Notes: generated from the letters alone by a model not told the origin. 64,000 nucleotides of DNA from Agrococcus beijingensis (GCF_030758955.1 NZ_CP132360.1:2039812-2103811), one strand, 5' to 3'; shown: positions 51,696 to 61,533, counted from the first letter of the stretch. Numbers and translations: made by a program.

Positions 51696-53388
51696 CGGCG
51701 TCTCCTTCCAGCACTGCCTCGATGATGCCCGGTGTCGACTGCGAGAGCGCCCGACGCAGCCCTGCCCGATCCGTGACGCGATCGTATGGCCAGCCGTACG
51801 CCGCCGCGAGGTGCTCGAGGCTCACGTCGTGCGGCGTGCGCTGCACGCGGGCGAAATCGTCGGGGTCGGCAGTGCCCGCGACCTCGAGCAGCTCGAAGAG
51901 GCTGCCGCCGTTGTCGTTGCCGACGATGATCTGCAGGCGCGGGCGCTCCTCGCCCGGCGGCACGTGCAGGCCGCCCGCGTCGTGCAGCAGCGCGAGGTCG
52001 CCGATCAGCAGCCGGGTGAGGCCGCCGGTGGCGTCGCGCTCATGGGCGATGGCGATGCCGGATGCGGTGCTGACGGTGCCGTCGATGCCCGCGAGACCGC
52101 GGTTGGCGTGGGCGCGCACCGCCTTGGGGCTCGCGAACGCGTCGAGCTCGCGGATGAGGCGCGAGGCCGCCACCATCAGCCGGTCGTGCGGCCAGGTGCG
52201 CTCCCACACCTGCGTCACGAGGTCGCGGCGCGAGAGGCGTGTGCGGCCCTCGGCGAGCTCGGCCCTCGCGTAGTCGGCGCGGCTGAGGCCCGAGTCGGGG
52301 GCCCGCTCGGCATCGCGCTCGGCGGCGAGCGCGCGGCCCGCGCCCACCCAGCGGTCGATCCAGCCTCGGTCGGCCTCGTCGGCCTCCTCGACCTCGATGC
52401 GGCCCGCGAGCACCGTCGAGACGCCGGTGCCGCGCACGTTGTCGAGGCCGGCGCGGCCGAGCACCACCACCTCGACGTCGGGGCGGCGGATGAGGCCGGT
52501 CACCGCGCGCGAGAGGGTCGGGTGGCCCATCACCACCACCCGGCGCACGTCGGCGCCGAGCCGGCCGATGACGTCGCGGCCGTGCTGCACGAGCACGGGG
52601 CCGAAGCGGGCGCCGGAGGTCGGCTCGGCGATCAGCGGCGCGCCGATCGCCTCGGCGACGTCGACCGCTGCCGCGCCCGCGTCGGCGCCGGCGAGCACCA
52701 CGGTGCCGGGCGCGGGCCGCAGCACCGAGGTGGGCATCGGCGGGCGGCCGACGCGCTCGACCGGCACCGGCACCGCGGGCTCGCCGCCCGAGAGCGGGTC
52801 GCGGAAGGCGACGTTCAGCTGCACCGGGCCGGGCTCGGTGTGCGCGTCGTCGCGCCATCCGAGGGCGGCTGCCACGGCGGCGACCGCGTCGCCCTCGGGG
52901 TCGAGCAGCGCATCCGCCCCCACGTCGACGACGACGCGCGCCGCCTCGCCGAAGATGCCCGGCTGGCGGGTGGTCTGGTTGGAGCGGATGCCCTGCAGCT
53001 CTGCCGGGCGATCGGCGGTGATCGCGATGAGCGGCACGTCGCTGTGGTGCGCCTCGAGCATCGCCGGGTGCAGGTTGGCGAGGGCGGTGCCGCTGGTGAC
53101 GACGATGGCCGCCGGCTGGCGCGTCTCGCGCGCCAGGCCGAGCGCGAGGAAGGCGGCGGAGCGCTCGTCGATGCGCACGTGCAGGCTCAGCGCGCCGGCG
53201 CGCGCCATCCGCGCCGCTGCCAGCGCGATCGCCTGCGAGCGCGAACCCGGGCAGACGACGATATCGGCGACCCCTGCGGCGGCGAGGGCGGCGACCAGTC
53301 GATCGGCGTATGCGGCGGCCGGAAGGGCCTCAGGCACGCGCGCCGTCGCCGTCGTCGGGCGAGCGGCGGCCAGACCCGTCGACATCAT
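51679..53388 (-). CDS. menD: 2-succinyl-5-enolpyruvyl-6-hydroxy-3-cyclohexene-1-carboxylate synthase
   Basis: This 569-residue ThDP-dependent enzyme adds a succinyl group from 2-oxoglutarate to isochorismate. It has the MenD N-terminus VVCPGSRSQAIALAAAR, RIDERSAAFLALGLA, TSGTALANLHPAMLEA and the ThDP/metal-binding GDLALLHDAGGLH...IVGNDNGGSLFELL. The first 59 bases overlap the preceding PLD-N gene, and the end overlaps the SDR gene. The start at 53388 or the next codon cannot be separated. Confidence 0.94.
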   Translation of the reverse strand: MMSTGLAAARPTTATARVPEALPAAAYADRLVAALAAAGVADIVVCPGSRSQAIALAAARMARAGALSLHVRIDERSAAFLALGLARETRQPAAIVVTSGTALANLHPAMLEAHHSDVPLIAITADRPAELQGIRSNQTTRQPGIFGEAARVVVDVGADALLDPEGDAVAAVAAALGWRDDAHTEPGPVQLNVAFRDPLSGGEPAVPVPVERVGRPPMPTSVLRPAPGTVVLAGADAGAAAVDVAEAIGAPLIAEPTSGARFGPVLVQHGRDVIGRLGADVRRVVVMGHPTLSRAVTGLIRRPDVEVVVLGRAGLDNVRGTGVSTVLAGRIEVEEADEADRGWIDRWVGAGRALAAERDAERAPDSGLSRADYARAELAEGRTRLSRRDLVTQVWERTWPHDRLMVAASRLIRELDAFASPKAVRAHANRGLAGIDGTVSTASGIAIAHERDATGGLTRLLIGDLALLHDAGGLHVPPGEERPRLQIIVGNDNGGSLFELLEVAGTADPDDFARVQRTPHDVSLEHLAAAYGWPYDRVTDRAGLRRALSQSTPGIIEAVLEGDADAQQL

Positions 53389-53830
53389 CAGCGGCGGCGT
53401 CGGCGTCGGGGTCGACCTCGATGACGGGCGTGCTGGGCGGGCTGGGGGTGCCGGGCGTGCCCGGCACGGTCGGCGCCAGGGGGTCGGAGACCGGAGGCAC
53501 GGGGGTCGGCCGGTCGGCGTCCTCGGCGTCGAGCGCCGCGAGCTGCTGCTCGAGCTCGGCGATGCGGCGGTCGGCCTCGGCGTCGGTCACGTCGCTCGAG
53601 CGGCCGAAGGCGGGGTCGTCGTCGGGCGCCATCGGGCGCGCGTCGGAGCGCGGCCCCTTGCCCCACGCGAGCCACGCGATCGGCCCGATCACGGGCAGCA
53701 CGACGATCAGGACGACCCACAGCACCCGGTTCAGGCGGCGGATGCGCCGATCGTCGGTGACCGTGAGGTCGACCAGCGCATACACCGTGACCACAAGGGC
53801 CAGGATCCCGCCGATGATTGCCCACCTCAT
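53330..53830 (-). CDS. PLD nuclease N-terminal domain (PLDc_N) membrane protein
   Basis: This 166-residue protein has two N-terminal membrane segments (AIIGGILALVVTVYALVDL, RVLWVVLIVVLPVIGPIAWLAWG) of the PLDc_N type. An acidic, Pro/Thr-rich cytoplasmic tail with a short coiled-coil-like ADRRIAELEQQLAALDAED follows. It lacks any phospholipase catalytic motif. It overlaps menD by 59 bases, placing it at the head of that operon, and is divergent from the DUF4229 gene. Confidence 0.85.
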   Translation of the reverse strand: MRWAIIGGILALVVTVYALVDLTVTDDRRIRRLNRVLWVVLIVVLPVIGPIAWLAWGKGPRSDARPMAPDDDPAFGRSSDVTDAEADRRIAELEQQLAALDAEDADRPTPVPPVSDPLAPTVPGTPGTPSPPSTPVIEVDPDADAAADDVDGSGRRSPDDGDGARA

Positions 53831-53877
53831 GCCCCCAGCGTAGGCCCGTTCGCTGTGTGCGCTCATAGGATTGAGCC

Positions 53878-54252
53878 ATGGGACCTTCGATGCGCTACCT
53901 CGTCGTGCGCGCGGCACTGTTCGTCGTGCCGTTCGCTCTGCTGATGATCGCGCAGGTGCCGTGGCCGCTGTCGCTCCTGATCGCGCTGGCCTTCGCCTTC
54001 GCCGCGTCGATCGTCTTCTTCCCGAAGCTGCGCGAGGAGGCTGCCGCAGACCTGCGTCGGATGCGTGACGGCCGCAAGCGCGATGGCGTCGGTCCCGATG
54101 ACGCCGACGTCGAGGACGGGGTGCTCGACGAGCCCGCGACGCCGGTGCGCGATGCCGATGGTGCCGCCGACAGCGCGACCGATGGCGCGACCGAGCCGCA
54201 GACCCGGGCGACCCGCGACGGCGACGACCCGGACGCATCCGCCCGACCGTAG
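53878..54252 (+). CDS. DUF4229 family membrane protein
   Basis: This 124-residue protein has two membrane helices (LVVRAALFVVPFALLMIA, WPLSLLIALAFAFAASIVFF) followed by LREEAAADLRRMRDGRK. An acidic disordered tail ends it. This is the DUF4229 pattern seen beside menaquinone genes in many actinobacteria; its function is unknown. The ATG at 53878 or 53890 may be used. It meets the first MPEFEMP-family gene tail to tail with one base between. Confidence 0.85.
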   Translation: MGPSMRYLVVRAALFVVPFALLMIAQVPWPLSLLIALAFAFAASIVFFPKLREEAAADLRRMRDGRKRDGVGPDDADVEDGVLDEPATPVRDADGAADSATDGATEPQTRATRDGDDPDASARP

Positions 54253-54253
54253 G

Positions 54254-55315
54254 TCAAGCGCACGCCTCCCAGTCGCGCTCGGTCGGCGGGGTGCTGCCGC
54301 GCGGGATCGGCGCGCTGCACAGCCAGTCGATGCCGCCCGCGGCGCCCACCGCCGCGCGGACGCCCACCTCGAGCTGCGTCGGCCCCGACGTGCCGTCCTG
54401 CAGCACGCGCACCGGCACGTCGAAGTCGACCGCGCTGTCGGGCGCGAGGCTCGAGGTGGTCTGGTCACCCAGACCGAGCAGCGCCGGGGAGGGCAGCCCG
54501 CACGAGCCGCTCGCCTGGCAGGCCACGGCGTGCGACAGGGCCAGCGCCCTGACCTGCTCGACCAAGCCGTCTGGCACGCTCCAGCGCGCCGGGTTGCTGA
54601 ACTGCGCCGTGCTCGGGTCGCCGTCGATGACGACGGTCGCCGCCTCGACGTTCGCGACGCCGTGGTCGAACGCCTCGACGCGGTACATGCCCGGGTACAG
54701 CGGCGTGGCCTCGCCGCCGGCGACCTCGGCGCCCAGCTGACGCGGCAGCGCCCCGAGCCCGGCGGCGTCGAGCAGCACCGGCTCGGCCACGGTGGTCGTC
54801 AGGCGCCAGGATCCGCCCTCGCGCACCGCATCGAGCTGCCGCTCCACGCGTCGCTGCCCGGTGCGGAAGTCGACGACCACGGTGGCGGTGTCGCCGTCGA
54901 GCTCGACCGCCTCGACGCCGAACGCCGGGAGGCGAGCCGCTGCGGCGAGCGCCGCGGCGGTGAGCAGCGGTGCCGGGCCGTCGACGGGCACCAGCGCGGT
55001 CGCGGCATCGCCGCGGCCGTCGGCGATCGCCCCGAGGTAGTCGACGGCGACGGCGGTGAGCGCCTCGGTCGCGGCCGCTTCGGCCTGGCGCTCCACTGCC
55101 TGCACGATCGCCGCCGTGGCGCCGCCGATCACGGCGAGCCCCACCAGGACGCCGCCGACCATCATCCGGCGGCGGGCCGCCGTGCGCGGTGCGGCCGGGG
55201 CTGGGTCTGGTTCAGCAGCCGCAGGCTCGTTCGCCGCTGGAAGCGATGCGTCGGCGCGCTGTCGGGCCTCCGGCCGTTGCGGCGGCATCTCGAACTCCGG
55301 CATCCCCGACGACAC
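54254..55315 (-). CDS. MPEFEMP-family membrane-anchored protein 1
   Basis: I do not recognise a named family. This 353-residue protein starts with the motif MPEFEMP (residues 5-11). A Pro/Ala/Glu-rich cytoplasmic tail, RTAARRR, and one membrane helix (about 51-71) follow, so the rest lies outside the cell. The outer part begins like an NTF2-type domain (VDYLGAIADGRGDAATALVP, then TATVVVDFRTG and GSWRLTTTVAEPV). It continues with LYPGMYRVE, IDGDP and a cysteine pair CQASGSC, and has two more cysteines at the C-terminus. The start is GTG at 55315. It is a close tandem duplicate of the next upstream gene. Confidence 0.8.
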   Translation of the reverse strand: MSSGMPEFEMPPQRPEARQRADASLPAANEPAAAEPDPAPAAPRTAARRRMMVGGVLVGLAVIGGATAAIVQAVERQAEAAATEALTAVAVDYLGAIADGRGDAATALVPVDGPAPLLTAAALAAAARLPAFGVEAVELDGDTATVVVDFRTGQRRVERQLDAVREGGSWRLTTTVAEPVLLDAAGLGALPRQLGAEVAGGEATPLYPGMYRVEAFDHGVANVEAATVVIDGDPSTAQFSNPARWSVPDGLVEQVRALALSHAVACQASGSCGLPSPALLGLGDQTTSSLAPDSAVDFDVPVRVLQDGTSGPTQLEVGVRAAVGAAGGIDWLCSAPIPRGSTPPTERDWEACA

Positions 55316-55331
55316 GCCTCCATCATCGCCC
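55316..55331 (-). promoter_or_regulatory. Conserved 16-bp leader box of MPEFEMP gene 1
   Basis: GGGCGATGATGGAGGC directly precedes the GTG start. The same position before three paralogues carries GGGC(C/G)A(A/T)GATGG and four further bases ending in C. Here the box also contains GGAGG, so it can act as a ribosome binding site. Confidence 0.5.
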
Positions 55332-55342
55332 AGGGAAGAGGC

Positions 55343-56221
55343 TCAGGCGCACGCCCCCAGCAGCGCGCCGGGGGGCACCGCGCACGAGCCGGCCGACTGG
55401 CAGGCGGTGGCGTGCGACAGCGCGCGCTCCGGAGCGCCATCGAGGACGTCGGTCGGAGCACTCCACGCAACGGTCCACCCAAGCGATTGGAAGTCGACGG
55501 TCGTGCGGGGGTCGCCGTCAACCACGAGCGTGACCGGGCTGATCTGCACGAACCCGTGCTCGATCGCCTCGGTGCGGTACATGCCGGGGTAGAGCAGCGT
55601 GCCGCCATCGCGGCCGATCTCCATGTCGAGCAGCCTCGGGAGCGGACCGATGACAGACTCCTCGAGCACGACGCGCTCGGCGAGGCTGGTCGTCAGCCGC
55701 CACGTGCCGTCCTGGCGCACGGCGTCGAGCCGCCGCTCGACGCGGCGCTGCCCGCTGCGGAAGTCGACGACCACGGTCGCGCTGTCGCCGTCGAGCTCGA
55801 CCGCCTCGACGCCGCACTCCTGGATGCGAGCCGCTGCGGCGCGCGCCGCGTCGGTGAGCAGCCGTGCCGGGCCGTCGACGGGCACCATCGCGGTCGCGGC
55901 ATCGCCGCGGCCCTCCGCGATCGCCCCGAGGTAGTCGACCGCGACGGCGGTCAGCGCCTCGGTCGCCGCGTCGTCGACCGCGCGCTGCACGCCCTGGACG
56001 ATCGCCGCCGTCGAGCCGCCGACGATCGCGAGCGCCGCGAGGACGGCGCCGACGATGAGCCGGCGGCGAGCGACTCCGTGCCCGGAGCCCTCCCGGGGGA
56101 GGTCTTCCTCGTCCCGCTCGTCAGCAGGCGCTGCAGGCTCTGCCTCGACCGTGCGCGCAGGGCTCGCCGCTGTGCCCGGCTGCTCGGGCGGCATCTCGAA
56201 CTCCGGCATCGATGTCGGCAC
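55343..56221 (-). CDS. MPEFEMP-family membrane-anchored protein 2 (C-terminally shortened)
   Basis: This 292-residue tandem duplicate of protein 1 has MPEFEMP at residues 5-11, an acidic cytoplasmic tail and one membrane helix (about 55-75). The same NTF2-like segment follows (VDYLGAIAEGRGDAATAMVP), with LYPGMYRTE, VDGDP and CQSAGSC. It ends LLGACA. Protein 1 has about 60 further residues after LLG before its own end, EACA. The final residues match, which suggests an internal deletion rather than a simple early stop. The C-terminal cysteine pair is thereby reduced to one. Start is GTG at 56221. Confidence 0.78.
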   Translation of the reverse strand: MPTSMPEFEMPPEQPGTAASPARTVEAEPAAPADERDEEDLPREGSGHGVARRRLIVGAVLAALAIVGGSTAAIVQGVQRAVDDAATEALTAVAVDYLGAIAEGRGDAATAMVPVDGPARLLTDAARAAAARIQECGVEAVELDGDSATVVVDFRSGQRRVERRLDAVRQDGTWRLTTSLAERVVLEESVIGPLPRLLDMEIGRDGGTLLYPGMYRTEAIEHGFVQISPVTLVVDGDPRTTVDFQSLGWTVAWSAPTDVLDGAPERALSHATACQSAGSCAVPPGALLGACA

Positions 56222-56237
56222 GCATCCATCATCGCCC
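56222..56237 (-). promoter_or_regulatory. Conserved 16-bp leader box of MPEFEMP gene 2
   Basis: GGGCGATGATGGATGC precedes the GTG at 56221. It differs from the box of gene 1 at one position and lacks GGAGG. Conservation without a normal Shine-Dalgarno suggests another role, such as a -10 element of a leaderless promoter. Confidence 0.45.
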
Positions 56238-56267
56238 AGTCCGCTGTGGCGGTGCCGCGCGGCTCGC

Positions 56268-57227
56268 TCAGGCGGCGGGCACGAACCCGGCCGGGCCGCC
56301 CCAGATGGCGACCGCGAGGCCGACGCCGTAGAGCAGCGCGGTCGCGCCGGTGAGCCCGAGCGCGGTGATGAGGTCGCGCGGCGAGCGCGCCATCACGACG
56401 ATCACCATCGCGGGACCCGCCAGCAGCAGCACGGCGAAGACGACGAAGCCGTAGGCGAGCGCGTACGAGAAGACCCAGAGGATGACGAACGGCACGAGCA
56501 TCAGCGCGACGTAGAGCGCCTTCGAGGGGCCGCGGCCGATCAGGGTCGCCAGGCTGCGCTTGCCGGCGGCGCGGTCGGTGTCGATGTCGCGCAGGTTGTT
56601 GCACACCATCAGCGCAGCCGAGATGCAGCCGATCGCGACACCCAGCGCGATGGCGTCCTCGGTGACGCGACCGATGATCGCGTAGACGGTGCCGCAGACG
56701 GCGACGGGCCCGAAGAAGAGGAACGCCATCAGCTCGCCGAGCGCGTAGTACCCGTAGGGACGCTTGCCGCCGGTGTAGCCCCAGGCGGCGAGCAGGCACA
56801 CGACGCCGACGAGCAGCAGCAACCAGCGGCCGCTCAGCAGCACGACCACCAGCCCCGCGAGCGCACCCGCGGCCAGGAAGCCGATCGCGACATTGCGCAC
56901 CGCCTTCGGCGCCGCCTTGCCGGCACCGACGAGGCGGCCGGGGCCGACGCGCACCGCGTCCGTGCCCTTCACGCCGTCGGAGTAGTCGTTGGCGTAGTTC
57001 ACGCCGATCTGCATGCAGATGGCGAGCGCCAGGCAGGCGAGCGCGATGCCGAGGTGGTAGCCCTCGGCGTTGAACGCCGCGGCGGTGCCGAGCACGACGG
57101 GCGCGATCGCCATGCCGAGCGTGCGGGGGCGGGAGGCAGCGATCCAGTCGCGCCAGGTCGCGGGGCTCGGCGCGGTGCCGTCGTGCTGGGCGCGCTTGGC
57201 CGGGTTGCCGGAACGAGGAGAGGACAT
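56268..57227 (-). CDS. menA: 1,4-dihydroxy-2-naphthoate polyprenyltransferase
   Basis: This 319-residue UbiA-superfamily enzyme attaches the prenyl chain to dihydroxynaphthoate. The first prenyl-diphosphate-binding motif is NYANDYSDGVKGTD and the second is NLRDIDTDRAAGKRSL. About eight or nine membrane segments are visible. I chose the ATG at 57227, behind GAGGTGA, rather than the longer frame. It lies downstream of menE on the same strand. Confidence 0.95.
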   Translation of the reverse strand: MSSPRSGNPAKRAQHDGTAPSPATWRDWIAASRPRTLGMAIAPVVLGTAAAFNAEGYHLGIALACLALAICMQIGVNYANDYSDGVKGTDAVRVGPGRLVGAGKAAPKAVRNVAIGFLAAGALAGLVVVLLSGRWLLLLVGVVCLLAAWGYTGGKRPYGYYALGELMAFLFFGPVAVCGTVYAIIGRVTEDAIALGVAIGCISAALMVCNNLRDIDTDRAAGKRSLATLIGRGPSKALYVALMLVPFVILWVFSYALAYGFVVFAVLLLAGPAMVIVVMARSPRDLITALGLTGATALLYGVGLAVAIWGGPAGFVPAA

Positions 57228-57259
57228 CACCTCGATGGTAGTCAGCCGGCGCGGCCCTC

Positions 57260-58258
57260 CTAGCCGAAGAGGCCTCGGCGGCGCTCCTGCGTGCGGCTCG
57301 CCACGAGGCGACCCAGGCGCTTGCGGTCGGGCTTGCCGGAAGGCGTGGTCGGCATCACCGACACCGTCACCAGGTGGTTGGGGCGGGCCGGCTTGCCGAG
57401 CGCGTTGCCGACCGCCGCGCGGATCTCGGCCAGCGACGGCTTCAGCGTCGTGACGACCGCCGGCACCTCGCCCCACTCGGGGTGCGGGGCGGCGACGACC
57501 ACCGCATCCGCCGCGAAGGTCTGCACCACGTGCTCGACCGCGGCGAGCGAGATCTTGATGCCGCCCGAGTTGATGACGTCGTCGATGCGGCCAGAGACCT
57601 GCAGCGTGCCGCCGATCAGGCTGCCGGCGTCGCCGGTCTTGTACCAGCGGGTGCCGGAGCCGTCGGTGACGAAGCGCTTCTCGGTGAGCGCGGCGTCCTC
57701 ATAGCCGTCGGCGAGCTGCGGAGCCGCGATCTCGATCTGATCGGTGAGGCGGATCTTCACGTCGCGCAGCGGCTGGCCATCCCACACGCAGCCGCCGACC
57801 GTCTCGGTCGCGCCGTAGGTGCGGGTGATGCGCCAGCCGAGCCGTGCGGCGCGCTCGATGAGGCCGAACGGCGCGCGCTGGCCGCCGAGCAGGATGCGGT
57901 CGAGGCGCGCGATCGGCCCGATGAACGAGCGGTCGAGCGCGGCCGCGTCGACCAGCCGGGCGAGCTGGGTCGGCACCAGCGAGGTGTACTTGCGGTCGTG
58001 CTCGAGGCTCTGCACCGCCTCGACGAAGGCCTCGGCCGTGAAGGCGCCCTCGGTGCGCACGAGCGGGGCGCCCGAGACCTCGTTGCGCCAGACCACGTTC
58101 TTGCCGGCGATGTAGTGCTCCGGCAGCGCCAGCACCCACTGACCGGCGCCGCCGAGCCGCTCGATGGCCGCGTCAGTGGACGCGGCGATCGCCTCGTCGG
58201 AGATGATGACGCGCTTGGGCACGCCGCTCGATCCGCTCGTCTCGACGACGATGCCCAT
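57260..58258 (-). CDS. menE: o-Succinylbenzoate-CoA ligase, short form
   Basis: This 332-residue acyl-CoA synthetase begins almost at the ATP-binding loop (VETSGSSGVPKRV, residues 4-16). It keeps RTYGATETVGGCVWDG, WYKTGDAG, GRIDDVINSGGIKIS and the C-terminal catalytic lysine region TPSGKPDRKRLGRLV. The N-terminal 90-100 residues of longer MenE proteins are missing, though short MenE forms are known in actinobacteria. I prefer the ATG at 58258 because GGAGG is at good distance; the GTG at 58264 is too close. It lies between menB and menA. Confidence 0.92.
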   Translation of the reverse strand: MGIVVETSGSSGVPKRVIISDEAIAASTDAAIERLGGAGQWVLALPEHYIAGKNVVWRNEVSGAPLVRTEGAFTAEAFVEAVQSLEHDRKYTSLVPTQLARLVDAAALDRSFIGPIARLDRILLGGQRAPFGLIERAARLGWRITRTYGATETVGGCVWDGQPLRDVKIRLTDQIEIAAPQLADGYEDAALTEKRFVTDGSGTRWYKTGDAGSLIGGTLQVSGRIDDVINSGGIKISLAAVEHVVQTFAADAVVVAAPHPEWGEVPAVVTTLKPSLAEIRAAVGNALGKPARPNHLVTVSVMPTTPSGKPDRKRLGRLVASRTQERRRGLFG

Positions 58259-58293
58259 GGTCACACCTCCGTTCGCGTCGGGATCCTGCTCGT

Positions 58294-59193
<900 letters not shown>

Positions 59194-59246
59194 CCGACCA
59201 CCCTAGCCATCGGAGCGCCCCGATTCTGGGTGCCGGATCCTGGGTG

Positions 59247-60320
59247 TCAGGGCTCGCAGGTCGAGGTCGGGCCGCCGAGCACGCCCGGCTGGCCGCACTC
59301 CCAGCGCAGGGGCTCGTCGCGGTCGTCGAGCACGGCGCGCAGCTGCATCTGGAAGAACGGCTGCGCCGGGGCGTCGAGCGCCGTGAAGCCCACGATCAGG
59401 TCGATGGTGCGCGCCACCGGATCCGACGCCGTCAGCGTCACCCGGTCGACGAAGCGGAGCCGCGATCCGGACGGCACGAGGCAGCCCGGACGCTCCCGGC
59501 ACGACTCGATCGCAGCCTCGGCGAGCTCCGTGGCGCGCTCCGCCACCGCAGGCACGACCGTCACGGTCACCTCGGGAGCGGTCGGCGTGCGCGGGTCGCC
59601 GTCGACCGCGAAGACGTCGCCGCCGACGACCAGCACCGGCCCCGCTGCCGCGTCGAAGGTGTAGACGCCGGGGTACAGCATGACCGGCAGGAAGCCGCCC
59701 AGCCGCACGCCCGCGACCGTCGCGCGGAGCGAGTTGCCGGGCTCGCGGGCGTCGACGACCTCGGCGAGCGAGGTGCGCAGCTGCCACGCGTCGTCGACCC
59801 GCTCGGCCTGCAGCGTGCGATAGACGTCGACGCCGTAGACCCGGTAGTGCACCTCCGCGGTGCCGCGGTCGCCCTCGACGTGCACCACCTCGACCTGCGG
59901 CACCTCGATCGTCCGCGCGGCGCGGAGCACCTCGGGCGGCGCCGCGTAGGCGAGGCCGCGGATCGGCACCATCTCGGTCGCGGCGCGCGAGTCGCCGGCC
60001 GCGATCGCGTCGACGTAGGCGAGCGCCGCCGCCCGCAGCTCCTGCGCGGCGGTGTCGGCACCCGCGCGCTCGGCCGCGACGAGCGCGCCCGGCACACCGA
60101 TCCCGGCGACCAGGCCCAGCACCGCTGCGGCGGCGAGGTGCGTCCACCTGAGCCGCCGCCGGCCTCCGTGCTCGGTCGGGTCGAACCCGTCGGGCTCGAG
60201 CACCGCCGGGTCGGGAGGCACGATCTCCACCGGCCGCCGCGCCTGCTGGGCCTCCGAGCGCATCGACGCCGCAGTCGACTCCGGCGGTGGCATCACGAAC
60301 TCCGGAGAGCCGGTCGACAT
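59247..60320 (-). CDS. MPEFEMP-family membrane-anchored protein 3 (divergent)
   Basis: This 357-residue paralogue has a variant N-terminal motif, SPEFVMPPP (residues 5-13), a cytoplasmic tail ending GGRRRLRW, and one membrane helix (about 60-82). The outer part has LAYVDAIAAGDSRAATEMVP, VHYRVYG, DAWQLRTSLAEV, LYPGVYTFD, VDGDP and a cysteine pair SCRERPGC, and ends WECGQPGVLGG...CEP with the second cysteine pair. It starts with ATG at 60320 behind GGGAG rather than the conserved leader box, so expression may differ from its relatives. It lies just downstream of protein 4. Confidence 0.78.
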   Translation of the reverse strand: MSTGSPEFVMPPPESTAASMRSEAQQARRPVEIVPPDPAVLEPDGFDPTEHGGRRRLRWTHLAAAAVLGLVAGIGVPGALVAAERAGADTAAQELRAAALAYVDAIAAGDSRAATEMVPIRGLAYAAPPEVLRAARTIEVPQVEVVHVEGDRGTAEVHYRVYGVDVYRTLQAERVDDAWQLRTSLAEVVDAREPGNSLRATVAGVRLGGFLPVMLYPGVYTFDAAAGPVLVVGGDVFAVDGDPRTPTAPEVTVTVVPAVAERATELAEAAIESCRERPGCLVPSGSRLRFVDRVTLTASDPVARTIDLIVGFTALDAPAQPFFQMQLRAVLDDRDEPLRWECGQPGVLGGPTSTCEP

Positions 60321-60393
60321 GGCGACATTCTCCCGCCGGCGCGGCCTTCCGGCCAGTGTCCTCTTGCCGACAGTCCGGCGCCAGCTGCGCGCA

Positions 60394-61533
60394 TCAGCCG
60401 AGCGCCGGGCAGGGCGTGAGCGCTCCCTCGTACTCCCCCGGGCGCCCGCACTCCCACCGGGTCGGCACGCCCTCGGCGTCGTAGTGCATCCGCACCTGCA
60501 TCTCGACCGCCGGGCCGCGCACCCCCGACGTCAGCGGCACCACCAGCTGCACCGTGCCCGCGGCCCCGTCGTGCCACAGCACGTAGGCGCCCTGGTTCGC
60601 GTCGAGGCCGTCGGTCGACTGCAGCGGGCAGTCGGGGGCTGCGACGCACTCGACCGCCGCCCGGAACGCCATCTCGCCGGCAGCGGTCGCCAGCGCCGGC
60701 TCCAGCGACATCGTGGGGAAGATCTCGACCGCGGTGCGGGGATCCCCGTCGACGGTGAAGCGCTCGCCGGCGGTGCGGAGCACCGGCCCGGACGTCTCGT
60801 CGAGCGTGTAGCCGCCGGGGTAGAGGAGGAGGCGATCGATCAGCGGCGTGCCGGCGATCATCGCCACATCGCCCTGCTGGCTCGCGAAGACGCTCACGGG
60901 CTCGGCCAGCGAGGTGACCAGCCGCCAGGCGCCGTCGACGCGCTCCGCGTCGAGCAGGATGCGCGTGCTGCCGCGACCGGTGCGGAACGAGATCGCGACG
61001 CTCGCCGCGTCGCCGTCGACCTGCACCTGCCAGGTCTTCACGCCCTCGATCGGCGCTGCGGCGGCGAGCACCGCGTCCGGCGCGACCTCGTCGCCCGCCG
61101 ACCCCGGCGGCACCATCGCCGTCGCGTCGGCGGCTCGGCCCTCGACGATCGCCCGCATGTAGTCGTCGGCGAGGGCGCGCACGGCATCGACCTCCCCGGC
61201 CGCCGCGGCGCGCTCGAGGCCCTGCACCGTCGCGGGGATGCCCGCGCCCAGCAGCGCGCCGACGAGCCCGGCGACCAGCAGGTGCCGCCACACGAGCCTC
61301 GGTCGCTGCGCGACCCGGTCGTCGGATGCTTCGGGCTCGGCCGTCAGGTCGGTCGCGTCGCTGGCGGGGCGGGGCGGGGCCTGCACGTGCGGCGCAGTGC
61401 CCGGATGCCGCTGCGCAGTGCCCGGATGCCGCTGCGCGGTGCCGGGATGCTGCTGCGCCGTGCGATCGAGAGCGGCACTGGTCGGCGCCCGCTCCCCGGC
61501 AGGCATCTCGAACTCCGGCATCGCCGTCGACAC
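60394..61533 (-). CDS. MPEFEMP-family membrane-anchored protein 4 (with heptapeptide repeats)
   Basis: This 379-residue paralogue has MPEFEMP at residues 5-11. Three tandem copies of the heptapeptide HPGTAQR or close variants follow (about 29-48), then an acidic stretch DLTAEPEASDD and one membrane helix (about 84-104). Outside are ADDYMRAIVEGRAADATAMVP, SFRTG, GAWRLVTSLAEPV, LYPGGYTLD, VDGDP, CVAAPDC, and the C-terminal MQVRMHYDAEG...WECGRPG...PCP. The juxtamembrane sequence RHLLVAGL is shared with protein 5, making these two the closest pair. The start is GTG at 61533. Confidence 0.8.
   Translation of the reverse strand: MSTAMPEFEMPAGERAPTSAALDRTAQQHPGTAQRHPGTAQRHPGTAPHVQAPPRPASDATDLTAEPEASDDRVAQRPRLVWRHLLVAGLVGALLGAGIPATVQGLERAAAAGEVDAVRALADDYMRAIVEGRAADATAMVPPGSAGDEVAPDAVLAAAAPIEGVKTWQVQVDGDAASVAISFRTGRGSTRILLDAERVDGAWRLVTSLAEPVSVFASQQGDVAMIAGTPLIDRLLLYPGGYTLDETSGPVLRTAGERFTVDGDPRTAVEIFPTMSLEPALATAAGEMAFRAAVECVAAPDCPLQSTDGLDANQGAYVLWHDGAAGTVQLVVPLTSGVRGPAVEMQVRMHYDAEGVPTRWECGRPGEYEGALTPCPALG
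61392..61454. repeat. Three tandem 21-bp repeats inside MPEFEMP gene 4
   Basis: Units start at 61392, 61413 and 61434. The first two are identical and the third has three changes. Each encodes one HPGTAQR-like heptapeptide on the minus strand, so copy number can change without breaking the frame. Confidence 0.85.
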
